This document shows positions 35,668-44,758 of a stretch of 64,000 bases of DNA, in pieces. The position numbers and the translations under genes were made by a program. Each line of letters opens with the position of its first letter. The stretch's first letter is position 1. The stretch spans positions 3,906,001-3,970,000 of the forward strand of contig CP121458.1 in assembly GCA_029690005.1 (NCBI GenBank), in the 5' to 3' direction. Source of the DNA: Prescottella defluvii (GTDB lineage: Bacteria; Actinomycetota; Actinomycetes; Mycobacteriales; Mycobacteriaceae). The notes below the pieces were generated by a model. That model was not told the origin of the DNA and did no database searches. It saw only the letters and a program-made list of their open reading frames with translations.

Positions 35668-36213
35668 ATGATCTACACCGTTGAGTGCAGCTTTGCCGAG
35701 CCGACACGAGAGGACGAGTGGAACGAGTTCTACTCCGACCGCAAGCTGCCGGCGCTCATCTCCGTCACGGGGTTCCACACCTCGCAGCGGTTCAAGGCGA
35801 TCAGCACCGGATGTCCGGTCTACCTTGCCCTTCACACCATCGACGGCCTCGAGCTACTGAACGGGGACGAGTACAGGGAGAAGGGCGGCGGAAACTTCGC
35901 TCGCTGGCAGCCCGACATCACCGACTGGCACCGCAACCTCTACGACGGACTCGACCGCGCACCCGACGTGGCCGCAGGCGAGTACCTGGTACTGAGCTCG
36001 ACCGGTCCGGAGGCTCTGACGCGGCTCGGACTCGCACCGCATGCCATGCATGCCGTCGCGATGGAGAAGAACCCGGAACAGCGCTGGCTGGCCACGACGG
36101 CGACCACTGATTTCCCGCTCCTCGCCAGCCTGCCGAAGGACGTCTACGTCTATGCGGCAATGACTCCCCAGCTCAGGACCGCATCGTCTCCGGCGGCATC
36201 CGAGAAGGGGTAG
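35668..36213 (+). CDS. Putative dimeric alpha-beta barrel (EthD-like) protein
   Basis: An intact 181-residue protein, first of a three-gene operon. MIYTVECSFAEPTREDEWNE and FYSDRKLPALISVTGFHTSQ and RFKAISTGCPVYLALHTIDG resemble the ferredoxin-like barrel of EthD/stress-response proteins: the W-x2-F-Y segment and the R(F)xA motif of a binding pocket. A second similar half seems to follow from about residue 95 (AAGEYLVLSSTGPEALTRLG), suggesting a tandem barrel. Function unknown; barrels of this kind act as hydroxylase partners, mutases or binders in degradation pathways. Confidence 0.65.
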   Translation: MIYTVECSFAEPTREDEWNEFYSDRKLPALISVTGFHTSQRFKAISTGCPVYLALHTIDGLELLNGDEYREKGGGNFARWQPDITDWHRNLYDGLDRAPDVAAGEYLVLSSTGPEALTRLGLAPHAMHAVAMEKNPEQRWLATTATTDFPLLASLPKDVYVYAAMTPQLRTASSPAASEKG

Positions 36214-36219
36214 TCCGGG

Positions 36220-36547
36220 ATGCCGAACCTGACGCTGTATATCGACTCCGGAAGCTATGCCGTCGGACGAGACACTGGAAATGCTCACCGAACAGTGCAC
36301 CGAGCTCTGCACGGGCACGTTGCAGGCTGCGCTCGAGAACGTGCACATCATCTACCTGCCCGTGCGACAAGGCCGAGGTCACCCGGTATTCGCGGAAATC
36401 TTGTTCCGCGAGGAGCTGTTTCGTCCGCCCGCGGTCATGGACCGTTTCATGCAACAGATCGATGACGCGATCACCGACACCGTGGGCCTTACCTCCCGCA
36501 TCCGCTGCTTCAGCTTCGCGAAGCAGCACATTCACGCACGCAACTAG
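36220..36547 (+). CDS. Tautomerase-superfamily protein (one frame break)
   Basis: MPNLTLYIDSGSYAV begins at 36220, with Pro at position 2 available as the N-terminal catalytic proline after Met removal. After a break near 36262 the protein continues PSDETLEMLTEQCTELCTGT, then ALENVHIIYLPVRQG, AEILFREE and TSRIRCFSFAKQHIHARN. Two-beta-alpha pattern and length of about 109 residues fit a tautomerase or cis-CaaD-like protein. Six bases after the EthD-like gene and 21 before the metallo-hydrolase, so one transcript. Confidence 0.65.
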
Positions 36548-36568
36548 CGAAACCGAGCGAGGCTGAAC

Positions 36569-37408
36569 ATGACAGACATTTCATTTCCCACCAAGAAGAT
36601 CGGCGACTACACCGTCACCGCCATCAGCGACGGGTACCTGCCCGCGAGCCTGGACCTTCTCCTGAACGTCGATCACCACGAGGCATCCGAGTTGCGGCGG
36701 CGAGGCGGGCTGAACGATCAGTCGCCCTTGCATATCAACAGCTATCTGGTACATGGCGCCGGCCACACCGTCCTGGTGGACGCCGGGGCGGGCGGCATCA
36801 AGCACTGGGGTGGCCATTTGACGGCCGGCCTGCCGCTGGCAGGGGTGCAGCCTTGGGACATAGACACGATTCTTCTCACGCATGCACACCCCGATCACGT
36901 CGGTGGCCTCCTCGACGGGTCGGGACAAGTCGTCTTCCCCAACGCGGAACTACTGATTCACCAGCGCGAGGTTGCCTTCTGGCAGGACGACGGAAACCTT
37001 GCACGCGCCAACGAACGCGCTCGCGGCAACTTCCAGATCGCCCGCCGGGCCCTCGACGCCTATGGCAGCAGGCTGCGCACGTTCGAGGAAGGCGAAGTCT
37101 TGCCCGGCATTTCGGCAGCTCCGCTTCCCGGCCACACAGATGGCCACACGGGCTACCTCATCAACTCCGAAGATCAGAGTGTGTTCTTCTGGGGCGACAC
37201 TGTTCACTTCCCGGCCATCCAAGTAACGCGGCCCGATGCATCGGTCACGCTGGACAACGATCCGGTCCGTGCCGCCGATACACGCTCCCAGGTGCTCGAG
37301 ATGGTCAGCACCGAGCACCTGCTTGTTGCTGGTCCACATCTGAATGATCGGGGATTCGCCCGCGTCGAGCGGTCGAACACCGGCTACACGATCACAGACG
37401 AGGGCTGA
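36569..37408 (+). CDS. MBL-fold metallo-hydrolase
   Basis: An intact 279-residue metallo-beta-lactamase-fold hydrolase. The HxHxDH motif (THAHPDHVGG) is at residues 105-110. A further His lies in LPGHTDGHTGYL, Asp in FFWGDTVHF, and the last His in VAGPHLNDRGF. The layout is that of lactonase- or AHL-lactonase-like and sulfatase-like MBL enzymes without a signal peptide, so cytoplasmic. Third gene of the operon with the EthD-like and tautomerase genes. Its 3' end overlaps the convergent LysR gene by 25 bases. Confidence 0.85.
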   Translation: MTDISFPTKKIGDYTVTAISDGYLPASLDLLLNVDHHEASELRRRGGLNDQSPLHINSYLVHGAGHTVLVDAGAGGIKHWGGHLTAGLPLAGVQPWDIDTILLTHAHPDHVGGLLDGSGQVVFPNAELLIHQREVAFWQDDGNLARANERARGNFQIARRALDAYGSRLRTFEEGEVLPGISAAPLPGHTDGHTGYLINSEDQSVFFWGDTVHFPAIQVTRPDASVTLDNDPVRAADTRSQVLEMVSTEHLLVAGPHLNDRGFARVERSNTGYTITDEG

Positions 37409-38329
37409 GTGGCTGCAGCTTCCGACGCAGCGAGTGACGAATCCGGCCCGGCTTGTTCCACCATCCAATCGGAGAACTCGTCGAGTAGTTCGGTGCGGGA
37501 GCTCCGCGAGTTGGTGACGAGGATGAAGTCCTTGCCCACCTGCTGTCCGGGTGGCCCGACCGAAACCAGTCTCCCGGTTCGGATTTCGTCGGCGACGTAG
37601 AGATAGGGGACGAGCGCCACACCAGAGACCGGCAAGGGCCGCCTCGATCAGCATCGAGAACTGCTCGAAGCGGCTCCCGGCCGTCGCGTCCTGAAGATCA
37701 ATCCCGAACTCGCGCGAGTAGTCGCGCCAGCTCTCGGGTGTCGTGGTCTTGTGCAGCAACGGCAGTCCCGGCAATATCGTCGAATCTGCGCTGCAGCCCC
37801 GCAGCAGAGCGGGTCGCACACCGGGATCAGCGAGCTCCGGAACAAGTGCCGTGATTCGGCTCCTGCCCACGCGGGATGGGCGAATGTGATCGCGGCATCA
37901 AAAACGCTGCCGTTCAGCACAAACGGATCGTTTCGTGTGCTGAGATTCACGACCACGTCTGGATGCTCCCGCAGGAACAACGGAAGTCGCGGTATCAGCC
38001 ATCTGGTGGCGAAGGTCCCGATCGACGCGAGCTCGAGCACTCGCTGCTGCGGCGGTGTCGTCATCACCTGAAACGTCGACTGCTCCAACGACACGAGCAA
38101 CCGCCCCAGCTCTTCGGCATAGCGCTCCCCGTGCGCTGTCAGCTCGACGCGGTTACCGCCTCGAAGAAACAGCGACACCCCCAGGAACGCCTCCAGCCGC
38201 GCAACCTGGCGGCTGATCGCCCCGTCGGTGACGACCAGCTCCTGGGCGGCCAACGAAAAGCTCCCATGGCGTGCCGCAGCCTCGAAGGCCAACAACGTCG
38301 AGGTGCTGGGGATCTGTCTGAGCTGGCAT
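37384..38329 (-). CDS. LysR family regulator (frame breaks)
   Basis: The HTH region reads LRQIPSTSTLLAFEAAARHG, SFSLAAQELVVTDGAISRQV and ARLEAFLGVSLFLRG, a GcvA-like type. After it comes the effector domain (LELASIGTFATRWLIPRLPL, FLREHPDVVVNLSTRND). Breaks near 38315, 37805 and 37635. The C-terminus includes PYLYVADEIRTGRLV and TELLDEFSDWMVEQ. Start at ATG 38329 behind GGAGG. About 315 residues. Convergent with the three-gene cassette at 35668-37408; probably its regulator, though a divergent gene would be the more usual target. Confidence 0.85.
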
Positions 38330-38590
38330 CGGCGCCCTCCTCGAGGCTTGACCTATTGTAAACAAGAGGTTCTCAACTGGGCGGTGGCAACGGCTATTCC
38401 GCGGGTGCTGGGCCATCCTGCCTTGATTCATGATCAGGGTGGACGATCGACTGGGCGGTGGCGTGACATTCGTTGGTCAGCAGCGGGCGAGACATCCGGC
38501 TCCGACTGGACAGGGTGGATCGTCGTCGATGTCGAGAAGGTGCAGCTAACAGGACCTACTGAACGTAGAAGACTGCAAAGCCCGGGGTGA

Positions 38591-38976
38591 TCATCCTGCC
38601 GTGGGCGTGACGGCGACGGCAACCTGCCCGGCCCCTGTCGGCAAGGTCGCCTCGGCCGGGATCCGCCCAGCCCGTCCGACAGTCGGGCGGCGCCGGACGC
38701 GCCGGTCGACAGGTTGAGCCAGCGCACCTCGGACGAGAGCGGACATCCCCACCGACCTTCTTTGCCGCCGGTGATCGTCACCGTGCCGGGTTGTTCGCCA
38801 AGCACGGCCGCACAGCGGACCGCAGGCGCGTCGAAGCTGCCGTTCGGGTTCCCGAACGGCGCCGGGTCGATCTGGAACGGAACGGTCACCGCTGCGGAGG
38901 CGACGGCTGCCGAAAGCAGCACCGAACCGACCACGATGGGCGTGCAGACGGCCAGTCGGCGAACGAGATTCATCAT
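38591..38976 (-). CDS. Small secreted protein with two cysteines (one frame break)
   Basis: Signal peptide MMNLVRRLAVCTPIVVGSVL to about ASAAVT (residue 30). The mature part of about 98 residues starts VPFQIDPAPFGNPNGSFDAP and has two Cys, in VRCAAVLGEQ and WGCPLSSEV, able to form a disulfide. The last part, from a break near 38690, reads AEATLPTGAGQVAVAVTPTA before TGA at 38591. Similar short exported proteins occur in Rhodococcus and Nocardia; no function is known to me. Confidence 0.7.
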
Positions 38977-39039
38977 GGTGACCTCCTGTAGTCCGGCTAC
39001 CAGGCGCGGCGCCCGTCGTCCACGCTGCGCGCAGTGCCG

Positions 39040-39597
39040 CTACGGCGTTTCGATCCCGTCGATGATCGACTGGACCACCGCACCGTACCGCCGGACGAGG
39101 TCCTCGGGTTCGATCGCTTCGGCGGGCAGCAGCCCGACCGTGCGGATGCCGCTCGCGAGACCGAGCAGGACGGCGACGACCATGTGCGTGGGCGACTTGT
39201 CCTCGCTGGTGTCACCGATCTTGCCGGAGATTCCCCGGATGTACCGCTCCCGTGCGTCGGCCTGCGCGGACTCCCGGTCGGGCGCCTCGTGGATCAGCAG
39301 GGGCATCATCACCCACGGCTCCGACTCGTCGGCGTCGCGCCGTTCGACGATGTTGCGCACCAGGCGGTAGCCCGGCGCCTCGTCCTCGCAGACGTGCGGA
39401 TCGTCGGCCGCCGACGGCAGCGTCGGTGCCGCCGCCTTGTAGAGCTCGGCCTTGCTTCCCATCATCTTCATCACCATCGCCGGCGAGTAGCCGGCCAACT
39501 CGGCGACGTCCTTGATCGTCGTCGCGGTGTAGCCGCGCTCGGCGAACAGCCGACGGGCGGCTTCGATGATGTTGTCCCGCGTGGACTTTCCGCTCAC
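39040..39597 (-). CDS. TetR family regulator
   Basis: An intact 185-residue repressor. SGKSTRDNIIEAARRLFAER and TTIKDVAELAGYSPAMVMKM form the HTH, with an unusual MKMMGSKAELYKAA third helix. The C-terminal domain is TetR_C-like (GYRLVRNIVERRD, THMVVAVLLGLASGI). The GTG start lies 14 bases downstream of the MFS pump stop on the same strand. It is therefore the last gene of an efflux operon and probably represses it through the paired palindromes at 41160-41203. Confidence 0.88.
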   Translation of the reverse strand: MSGKSTRDNIIEAARRLFAERGYTATTIKDVAELAGYSPAMVMKMMGSKAELYKAAAPTLPSAADDPHVCEDEAPGYRLVRNIVERRDADESEPWVMMPLLIHEAPDRESAQADARERYIRGISGKIGDTSEDKSPTHMVVAVLLGLASGIRTVGLLPAEAIEPEDLVRRYGAVVQSIIDGIETP

Positions 39598-39611
39598 TGC
39601 GCCAACCCTAG

Positions 39612-41096
39612 TCACGACGCGGTCTCGACCCGGGCCTCGGCCGCGGCCTCGACCACCGTCGACACCCGGACCGTCCGCGGCATCCGAGGGATGAACCACG
39701 CGACGGCCGCGGCGAGCAGAGCCATGCCGCACGCGACCGCGAATACCGTTCGGAACGCGTCGAGCGTCGGCAGGTGCACGCCTGCGATGTCCATCGTCAT
39801 CGCGGTCAACAGGGCGGTCACCACGGCGCTGGACGTCGAGGTACCGATCGACCGCAGCAGCGCGTCGAGGCCGTTCGACGCGGCGGTCTCGGCGATCGGC
39901 ACCGACTGCATGATCAGGATCGGCATGGCCGAATAGGTGATCGCCGTACCGATGTTCACCACCATCGCACCGAGGATGATCAGCGGGATCGACCCGTTGA
40001 ACGAGAACCGGATGACGTACGCGGCCGCGAGGATGAGGGCGCCGGTGATGAGCGTGGTGCGCGCACCGAATCGAGTGGTGATCTTCGCCGACACCGGCGA
40101 GAAGACCACCATCGACAGCCCCGCGGGCACCATGCACAGCCCGGCGGTCAGCACGCTGAGCCCGAATCCGTAGCCGGTGCTCACGGGCATCTGCAACTGC
40201 TGCGTGGTCGCGAGCATGTTCGCGAACATCGCGAATCCGACGATCATCGAGGCGATGTTCGTCAGCAGGACCGGACGCCGCGCCGAGGTCCGCAGGTTCA
40301 CCATCGGGTCGGTGACCCGCAACTGATAAGGGACCCAGATCGCGAGCACCACCATCGCGAGCACGAAGCACCCGATGGTGCGCCCGCTGCTCCAGCCCCA
40401 CGACCCGCCCTTCGAGACGCCCAGCAGCAGTGCGGTGAGCGCGACGGACAGAATGATCGCACCGAGGAAGTCGAAACGACCCGGCGAGCGGACCTTCGAT
40501 TCCGGAACGACGAACGCGACCGCCGTGAGCAGCAGGACGCCGGCCGCCGCCGAGATCCAGAAGATCGCGCGCCACCCGAGATGCGGGTAGATGACGCCGG
40601 CGAGCGGCAGACCCATAGCACTGCCCATGCCGAGGGTCGCGCTCATCAACGCGGTTGCGGCCGGAACCTTCTCCCTCGGCAGTTCGTCACGCAGGATGCC
40701 GATACCCACCGCGATGAGCGACGACGCGAAGCCCTGCACGCCGCGCCCGATGAGCACCGTCACGAAGGTGCCGCCGATCGCCGCGAGCAGCGAGCCGCTC
40801 ACCATCACCGTCATCGACACCAGCATCATGCGCTTCTTCCCGACCATGTCCGCCAGGCGCGAGACGATCGGGGTGGCCACCGCCGCGGTGAGCAGGGTGA
40901 CCGTGACCAGCCAGAACGCGTTGTCGGCACTGACGCCGAGGATGTGGCGCAGGTCCGGAAGCAGAGGGACCACCAGCGTCTGCTGCAGCGAGACGAGCGT
41001 TCCGCAGAGACACAGCACCGCGGTGATCAGGGCACTGGACCGGCGCGGACGGGCCTGGTCCAGCGGAAGCGAGGAGGTGCTGGGACGTACTGCCAA
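39612..41096 (-). CDS. MFS drug-efflux transporter, DHA2 (14-TM) type
   Basis: An intact 494-residue permease. About 13-14 hydrophobic helices are visible, from LITAVLCLCGTLVSLQQTLV to FAVACGMALLAAAVAWFI. The MFS loop 2-3 motif is RLADMVGKKRMMLVSM, and motif C lies in GSAMGLPLAGVIYPHLGWRA. This layout fits the EmrB/QacA group, proton-coupled efflux of hydrophobic or cationic compounds. It is followed by its TetR gene, and its promoter region carries two matched operator palindromes. Confidence 0.9.
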   Translation of the reverse strand: MAVRPSTSSLPLDQARPRRSSALITAVLCLCGTLVSLQQTLVVPLLPDLRHILGVSADNAFWLVTVTLLTAAVATPIVSRLADMVGKKRMMLVSMTVMVSGSLLAAIGGTFVTVLIGRGVQGFASSLIAVGIGILRDELPREKVPAATALMSATLGMGSAMGLPLAGVIYPHLGWRAIFWISAAAGVLLLTAVAFVVPESKVRSPGRFDFLGAIILSVALTALLLGVSKGGSWGWSSGRTIGCFVLAMVVLAIWVPYQLRVTDPMVNLRTSARRPVLLTNIASMIVGFAMFANMLATTQQLQMPVSTGYGFGLSVLTAGLCMVPAGLSMVVFSPVSAKITTRFGARTTLITGALILAAAYVIRFSFNGSIPLIILGAMVVNIGTAITYSAMPILIMQSVPIAETAASNGLDALLRSIGTSTSSAVVTALLTAMTMDIAGVHLPTLDAFRTVFAVACGMALLAAAVAWFIPRMPRTVRVSTVVEAAAEARVETAS

Positions 41097-41159
41097 TGGA
41101 TCATCTCCGAAACTGCGGGCGCGGCGGCCGGCCGGCGACGGACGGCCTCCGAAACAACC

Positions 41160-41203
41160 ATGGTGAATGAGCGTTCACCATGGAGTGAACACCCATTCAC
41201 CAC
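41160..41203. promoter_or_regulatory. Tandem operators upstream of the MFS pump
   Basis: Two copies of GTGAA-N6-TTCAC lie at 41163-41178 and 41185-41200, centres 22 bp apart (two helical turns, same face). The first is extended to ATGGTGAA...TTCACCAT. They sit 64-107 bases upstream of the MFS start and fit a cooperative TetR dimer pair. Confidence 0.78.
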
Positions 41204-41250
41204 GCGCGGGCAAATCGCCGTCCCACTCGTAGGGAGATGTGATCGAGTCG

Positions 41251-43230
41251 TCAGCGGCGCGCGAACTCGCCGGCGTCGGCCCACCGACGACGCTCGTCCG
41301 CGAACGCGAGCGCCTGCTTCGCCCGGAACGCCCCGATCGACGCCTCGTTGTCCGCGAGGAACCGCTCGTGGTCAGCCAACGAGAAACTGCCGTCGGCGAT
41401 CTCGATCCCGCCCGGCCCGCGGCCGCCCGCGAGATCGGCCCGCAGATCGAGCAGCTCGTCCGGCTCCACCGGGTACCACGAGATCCGATCGAAGAAGCGC
41501 AGCAGCCACGGCGTCCCGCCCTCGAACGGCCCCGACGACTGCGGATGCCGGTGGTTCCACACCTGCGTCGTGCGTCCGACGAATTGGTAGCCGCCGGGAC
41601 CCTCCATGCCGTAGATGCACAGGTACGCGCCACCGATGCCCACCGCGTTCTCCGGCGTCCAGGTGCGGGCCGGGTTGTACTTGGTGGTCACCAGGCGGTG
41701 CCGCGGATCGAGCGGGGTGGCCACAGGCGCACCCAGATAGACGTCCCCTAACCCGAGGACCATGTAGTCGGCACCGAAGACGGTGTCGAACACGTCGTTC
41801 ACCGACCCAGACCGTTCATCCGGCGGATGAACTCGATGTTCCAGGGGCACCACGGCGCGTCGGCGCGGACACCGTGCATGTACCGCGCGATGGCCTCCCG
41901 AGTCGCCGGGTCGTCCCACGACAGCGGCATCCGCACCGCCCGGCTGGGCACCACCAGTTCGTTCGCGGCGGGGATGGCGTCTCGGCCTCGGCGAGGAGCC
42001 CGAGCAGGGTCGGGACCGGCAGCACGTCGGGGTCGACCCGCACCTGCAACGACCGGATGCCGGGCGTCAGGTCGAGCAGGCCGTCGGGCCGCTCGGCGTC
42101 GAGTCGCCGGTGCAGGGCGTGCACGCGGGCCCGCAACGCCAGGTCGAGGGTCATGTCGCCGTACTCGACGAGGACGTTGTCGTCACCCGAACGGCGGTAG
42201 GTGACCGCGGTGTCGCCGTCGCGGCGGGCGAGGACGCCGTCGTCCCCGTCGCCGCCGGTGGAGAGCACGGCTGGGAGCGCCGCACGCCGGCCGAGTCCGA
42301 GCTCACGCTTCGACGCGGCCCGCCCGGATCGCACCGGCACGAACCGCACCATGTTGCCCGGTGCGAGCTGACCGAGCTTCCACCGGTCGGCGGCCACGAC
42401 CGTCACGGGACACACGAATCCACCCAGGCTGGGCCCGTCCGGCCCCAGCAGGATCGGGGTGTCGCCGGTGAAGTCCAGCGCGCCCACCGAGTACGCGTTG
42501 TCGTGGATGTTCGACGGGTGCAGCCCGGCCTCGCCGCCGTCGGGGCGCGCCCAGTCCGGTTCGGGGCCGGCGAGCCGCACGCCGGTGCGGTCGGAGTTGA
42601 AGTGCACCTCGTAGTCGGTGCGGTACAGCGTGTCGATGTCGGTGCGGGTGAAGAACTCCGGGGCGGCGTGCGGGCCCTCCGTCACCGCGATCTCCCAGCG
42701 CTCCGACAGCGCCGGAACCGCGTCGGACGGGACCGGACCCGACACCGCCGGTGCGTCGCCGAGGGCGAGAACGTCCCCTCCCGCAGCGTCCGCCCCTCGT
42801 GCCCGCCGAACCGCCCCAGCGTGAACGTCGAAGCGCTGCCGAGGAACTCGGGCACATCGAGTCCGCCCGCGACGAGCACGTAGATCCGCAGCCCCGGTCC
42901 CGAGACCGCGCCGACGTCGAGCACTCCCCCAGCCGGGACGCGGACCGGGCGCCACTGCGGGACGACGGCGCCGTCGACGGTGACCCGAACGGGTGCCGCG
43001 GTGACGCACACGTCGGTGGGCTCGTCGAACCGCAGCGCCGGACCGGCCATGAGGGCCTCGAATCCCGCTGCGCCCTCCGGGTTTCCCAGCGCGACGTTGC
43101 CCAGTCGGAACGACAGGTCGTCCATCGGCCCCGACGGCGGCACCCCGATCTGCCAGTACCCGGTCCGGCCCGGATAGTCCTGGACGGTGGTGCCCATGCC
43201 GGGGCGCAGGACGGTGCACTTGGCGGTCAC
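41251..43230 (-). CDS. Urea/guanidine carboxylase-like carboxyltransferase (KipA/KipI halves only, frame breaks)
   Basis: Homologous to the carboxyltransferase (AHS2-AHS1) part of urea carboxylase. The AHS2/KipA half from GTG 43230: [60 protein letters not shown]. The AHS1/KipI half: [71 protein letters not shown]. The end, [20 protein letters not shown], matches the linker before the biotin domain in full enzymes, but stops at EFARR. No biotin carboxylase or biotin carrier (MKM) domain is present. Breaks near 42765, 41975 and 41812. About 660 residues, half of a full urea carboxylase. Confidence 0.88.
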
Positions 43231-43892
43231 GGTCGTACCTCCTTCGGCCGGGTGACGATCATGCGAACGGCGGCGGGGGCGAAGCCGTTGCACGGGTTGT
43301 TGATCTGCGGGCAGTTCGACACCAGCACCAGCGCGTCGACATCGGCGCGCAGTGCCAACCGCTTGCCCGGTGCGGACAGCCCGTCGACGATGCCGAGAGC
43401 GCCGTCCGGGTCGACCGGGACGTTCATGAAGAAGTTGATGTTGGAGACCAGGTCGCGTTTGCCGAGACCCCACCGCGCACCCTCGACCAGGAAGTTCTCG
43501 AGGCACGCGTGCTGGTGCCTGGTGTGGTGGCCGTAGCGCAGCGTGTTCGATTCCTGCGAGCAGGCGCCGCCGACCGTGTCGTGATTGCCGACCTCGTCGG
43601 CGACGATCGTCACGAGCGGACCGCCGTCGTCGGCCCGCAGTACGCTGCCGGTGGTGAGGAACAGATTCCGTTGCCCGACGACCGTCGCGGCCGCCGAATC
43701 AGCGCCGGGAGTGGTCGCCGGCCGCGTAGATCAGTGTGTCGACCGCCTGGTTGCCGTGCAGATCCACGATGGTCAGGACGTCGCCGGCGGCGACGACCGC
43801 CGACCAGGGGCCGCGCGGGGCCACGGTCTCGTCGAGAACGATCTCGCCGGAATGAGGGCCAGGTCGTGGGCGTCGGGAACGGTGGTGGTCAT
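43227..43892 (-). CDS. Urea carboxylase-associated protein 2 (DUF1989, frame break)
   Basis: DUF1989 protein, the type whose paired members CgdA/CgdB were shown in other bacteria to form carboxyguanidine deiminase. The start MTTTVPDAHDLALIPAEIVL leads to VDLHGNQAVDTLIYAA. A break near 43700 moves to VVGQRNLFLTTGSVLRADDG, GGACSQESNTLRYGHHTRHQ, NFLVEGARWGLGKRDLVSNI and NFFMNVPVDPDG. The conserved Cys (GGACSQESN) and SNCPQINNPCNGF metal-site region are present. About 221 residues. Overlaps both neighbours by four bases. Confidence 0.87.
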
Positions 43893-44757
43893 CGTGCGTC
43901 CTTTCCTTCGAGCGGTGCGGCGCCGTGCAGTGCGGCCCAGGCGTCCTCGGTGTTGAGGACGGCGCGGCGGTACTCGGGATCGCCGTCGGGGAGGGTGCCG
44001 AGTTCGTCGGGCGCCCGCCACGCGAGCACCTCGAGGGGCGTCGTCGCGAACTCCGGTACCGGGTCGAGCGGGTGGGCGGTGTTGGCGATCAGCACGATCA
44101 CCGGCAGGTGCAGCAGCAGGTCCACGTGGACACCGGCGCCGGCGGTTCCGGTGCTGGTCAGGAACCCGTCGGGCTCGACGCGCACGCCGTGGAAGAACGA
44201 CAGCGACGGCGGCAGGTCCCGTGGCGTCAGTCCGTGTTTGGCGGCGGCGCCGGTGAACAGTTCGCGACCGGCCGGTGCCGCCTCGTGCAGGGCCCCGGCC
44301 CCGTACTTCGCCAGATTCCCGGCCGCGCTGGTGGTGCCGCACAGAGCGTCGTGGTGGCCCGAGGTGTCGGCGACGACGGTCGCGAGGACGCGGCCGGCGT
44401 CCGAGAGCAGCGGGTGTCCGGGCCCCAGGTACGCCTGCCAGGGGACCTTGACGGTGTCGGCGATGTTGAGGCGCTCCCACGGCGCGTCGGCGCGGTGCAG
44501 AAGCAGGTTCGCGCACGCGTTGCCGTCCAGGTCGCGCAGCCGCAGTCGGGTGCCGCGGCCCAGCACCTTCGCGGTGTAGCGGCCCCCGGAACCGTTTCCG
44601 CCCAGACCAGTCGGTCGGCGACGACGCCGGCGGGCGGGGTGGGCCAGGCGGAGGCGGGCAGCACCGGCATCGCGTCGGTTCGGCTTCCGGCCTGCGCCCG
44701 GGCATGCGCGCGGGCGGCCGCGGTGGTGGACGTGTCGGACAGGTTGCTGGTGGTCAC
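43889..44757 (-). CDS. Urea carboxylase-associated protein 1 (DUF1989, frame break)
   Basis: Second DUF1989 protein of the pair. N-terminus from GTG 44757: VTTSNLSDTSTTAAARAHAR, then LVWAETVPGG. After a break near 44590: KVLGRGTRLRLRDLDGNACA, NIADTVKVPWQAYLGPGHPL, ADTSGHHDALCGTTSA, LSFFHGVRVEPDGFLTSTGT and LLLHLPVIVLIANTAHPLDP. It keeps the Cys and His residues of the family's metal site (NACANLLL, HHDALCG). About 289 residues. The start is 1 base past the permease stop. Confidence 0.87.
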
Positions 44758-44758
44758 T

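Noticed and set aside
39774..42200. Long plus-strand open frame of about 808 codons across the MFS gene
   Set aside because: Antisense shadow of the intact MFS and TetR region. Composition is Arg/His/Glu-rich without any domain, which is typical of the opposite strand in high-GC DNA.
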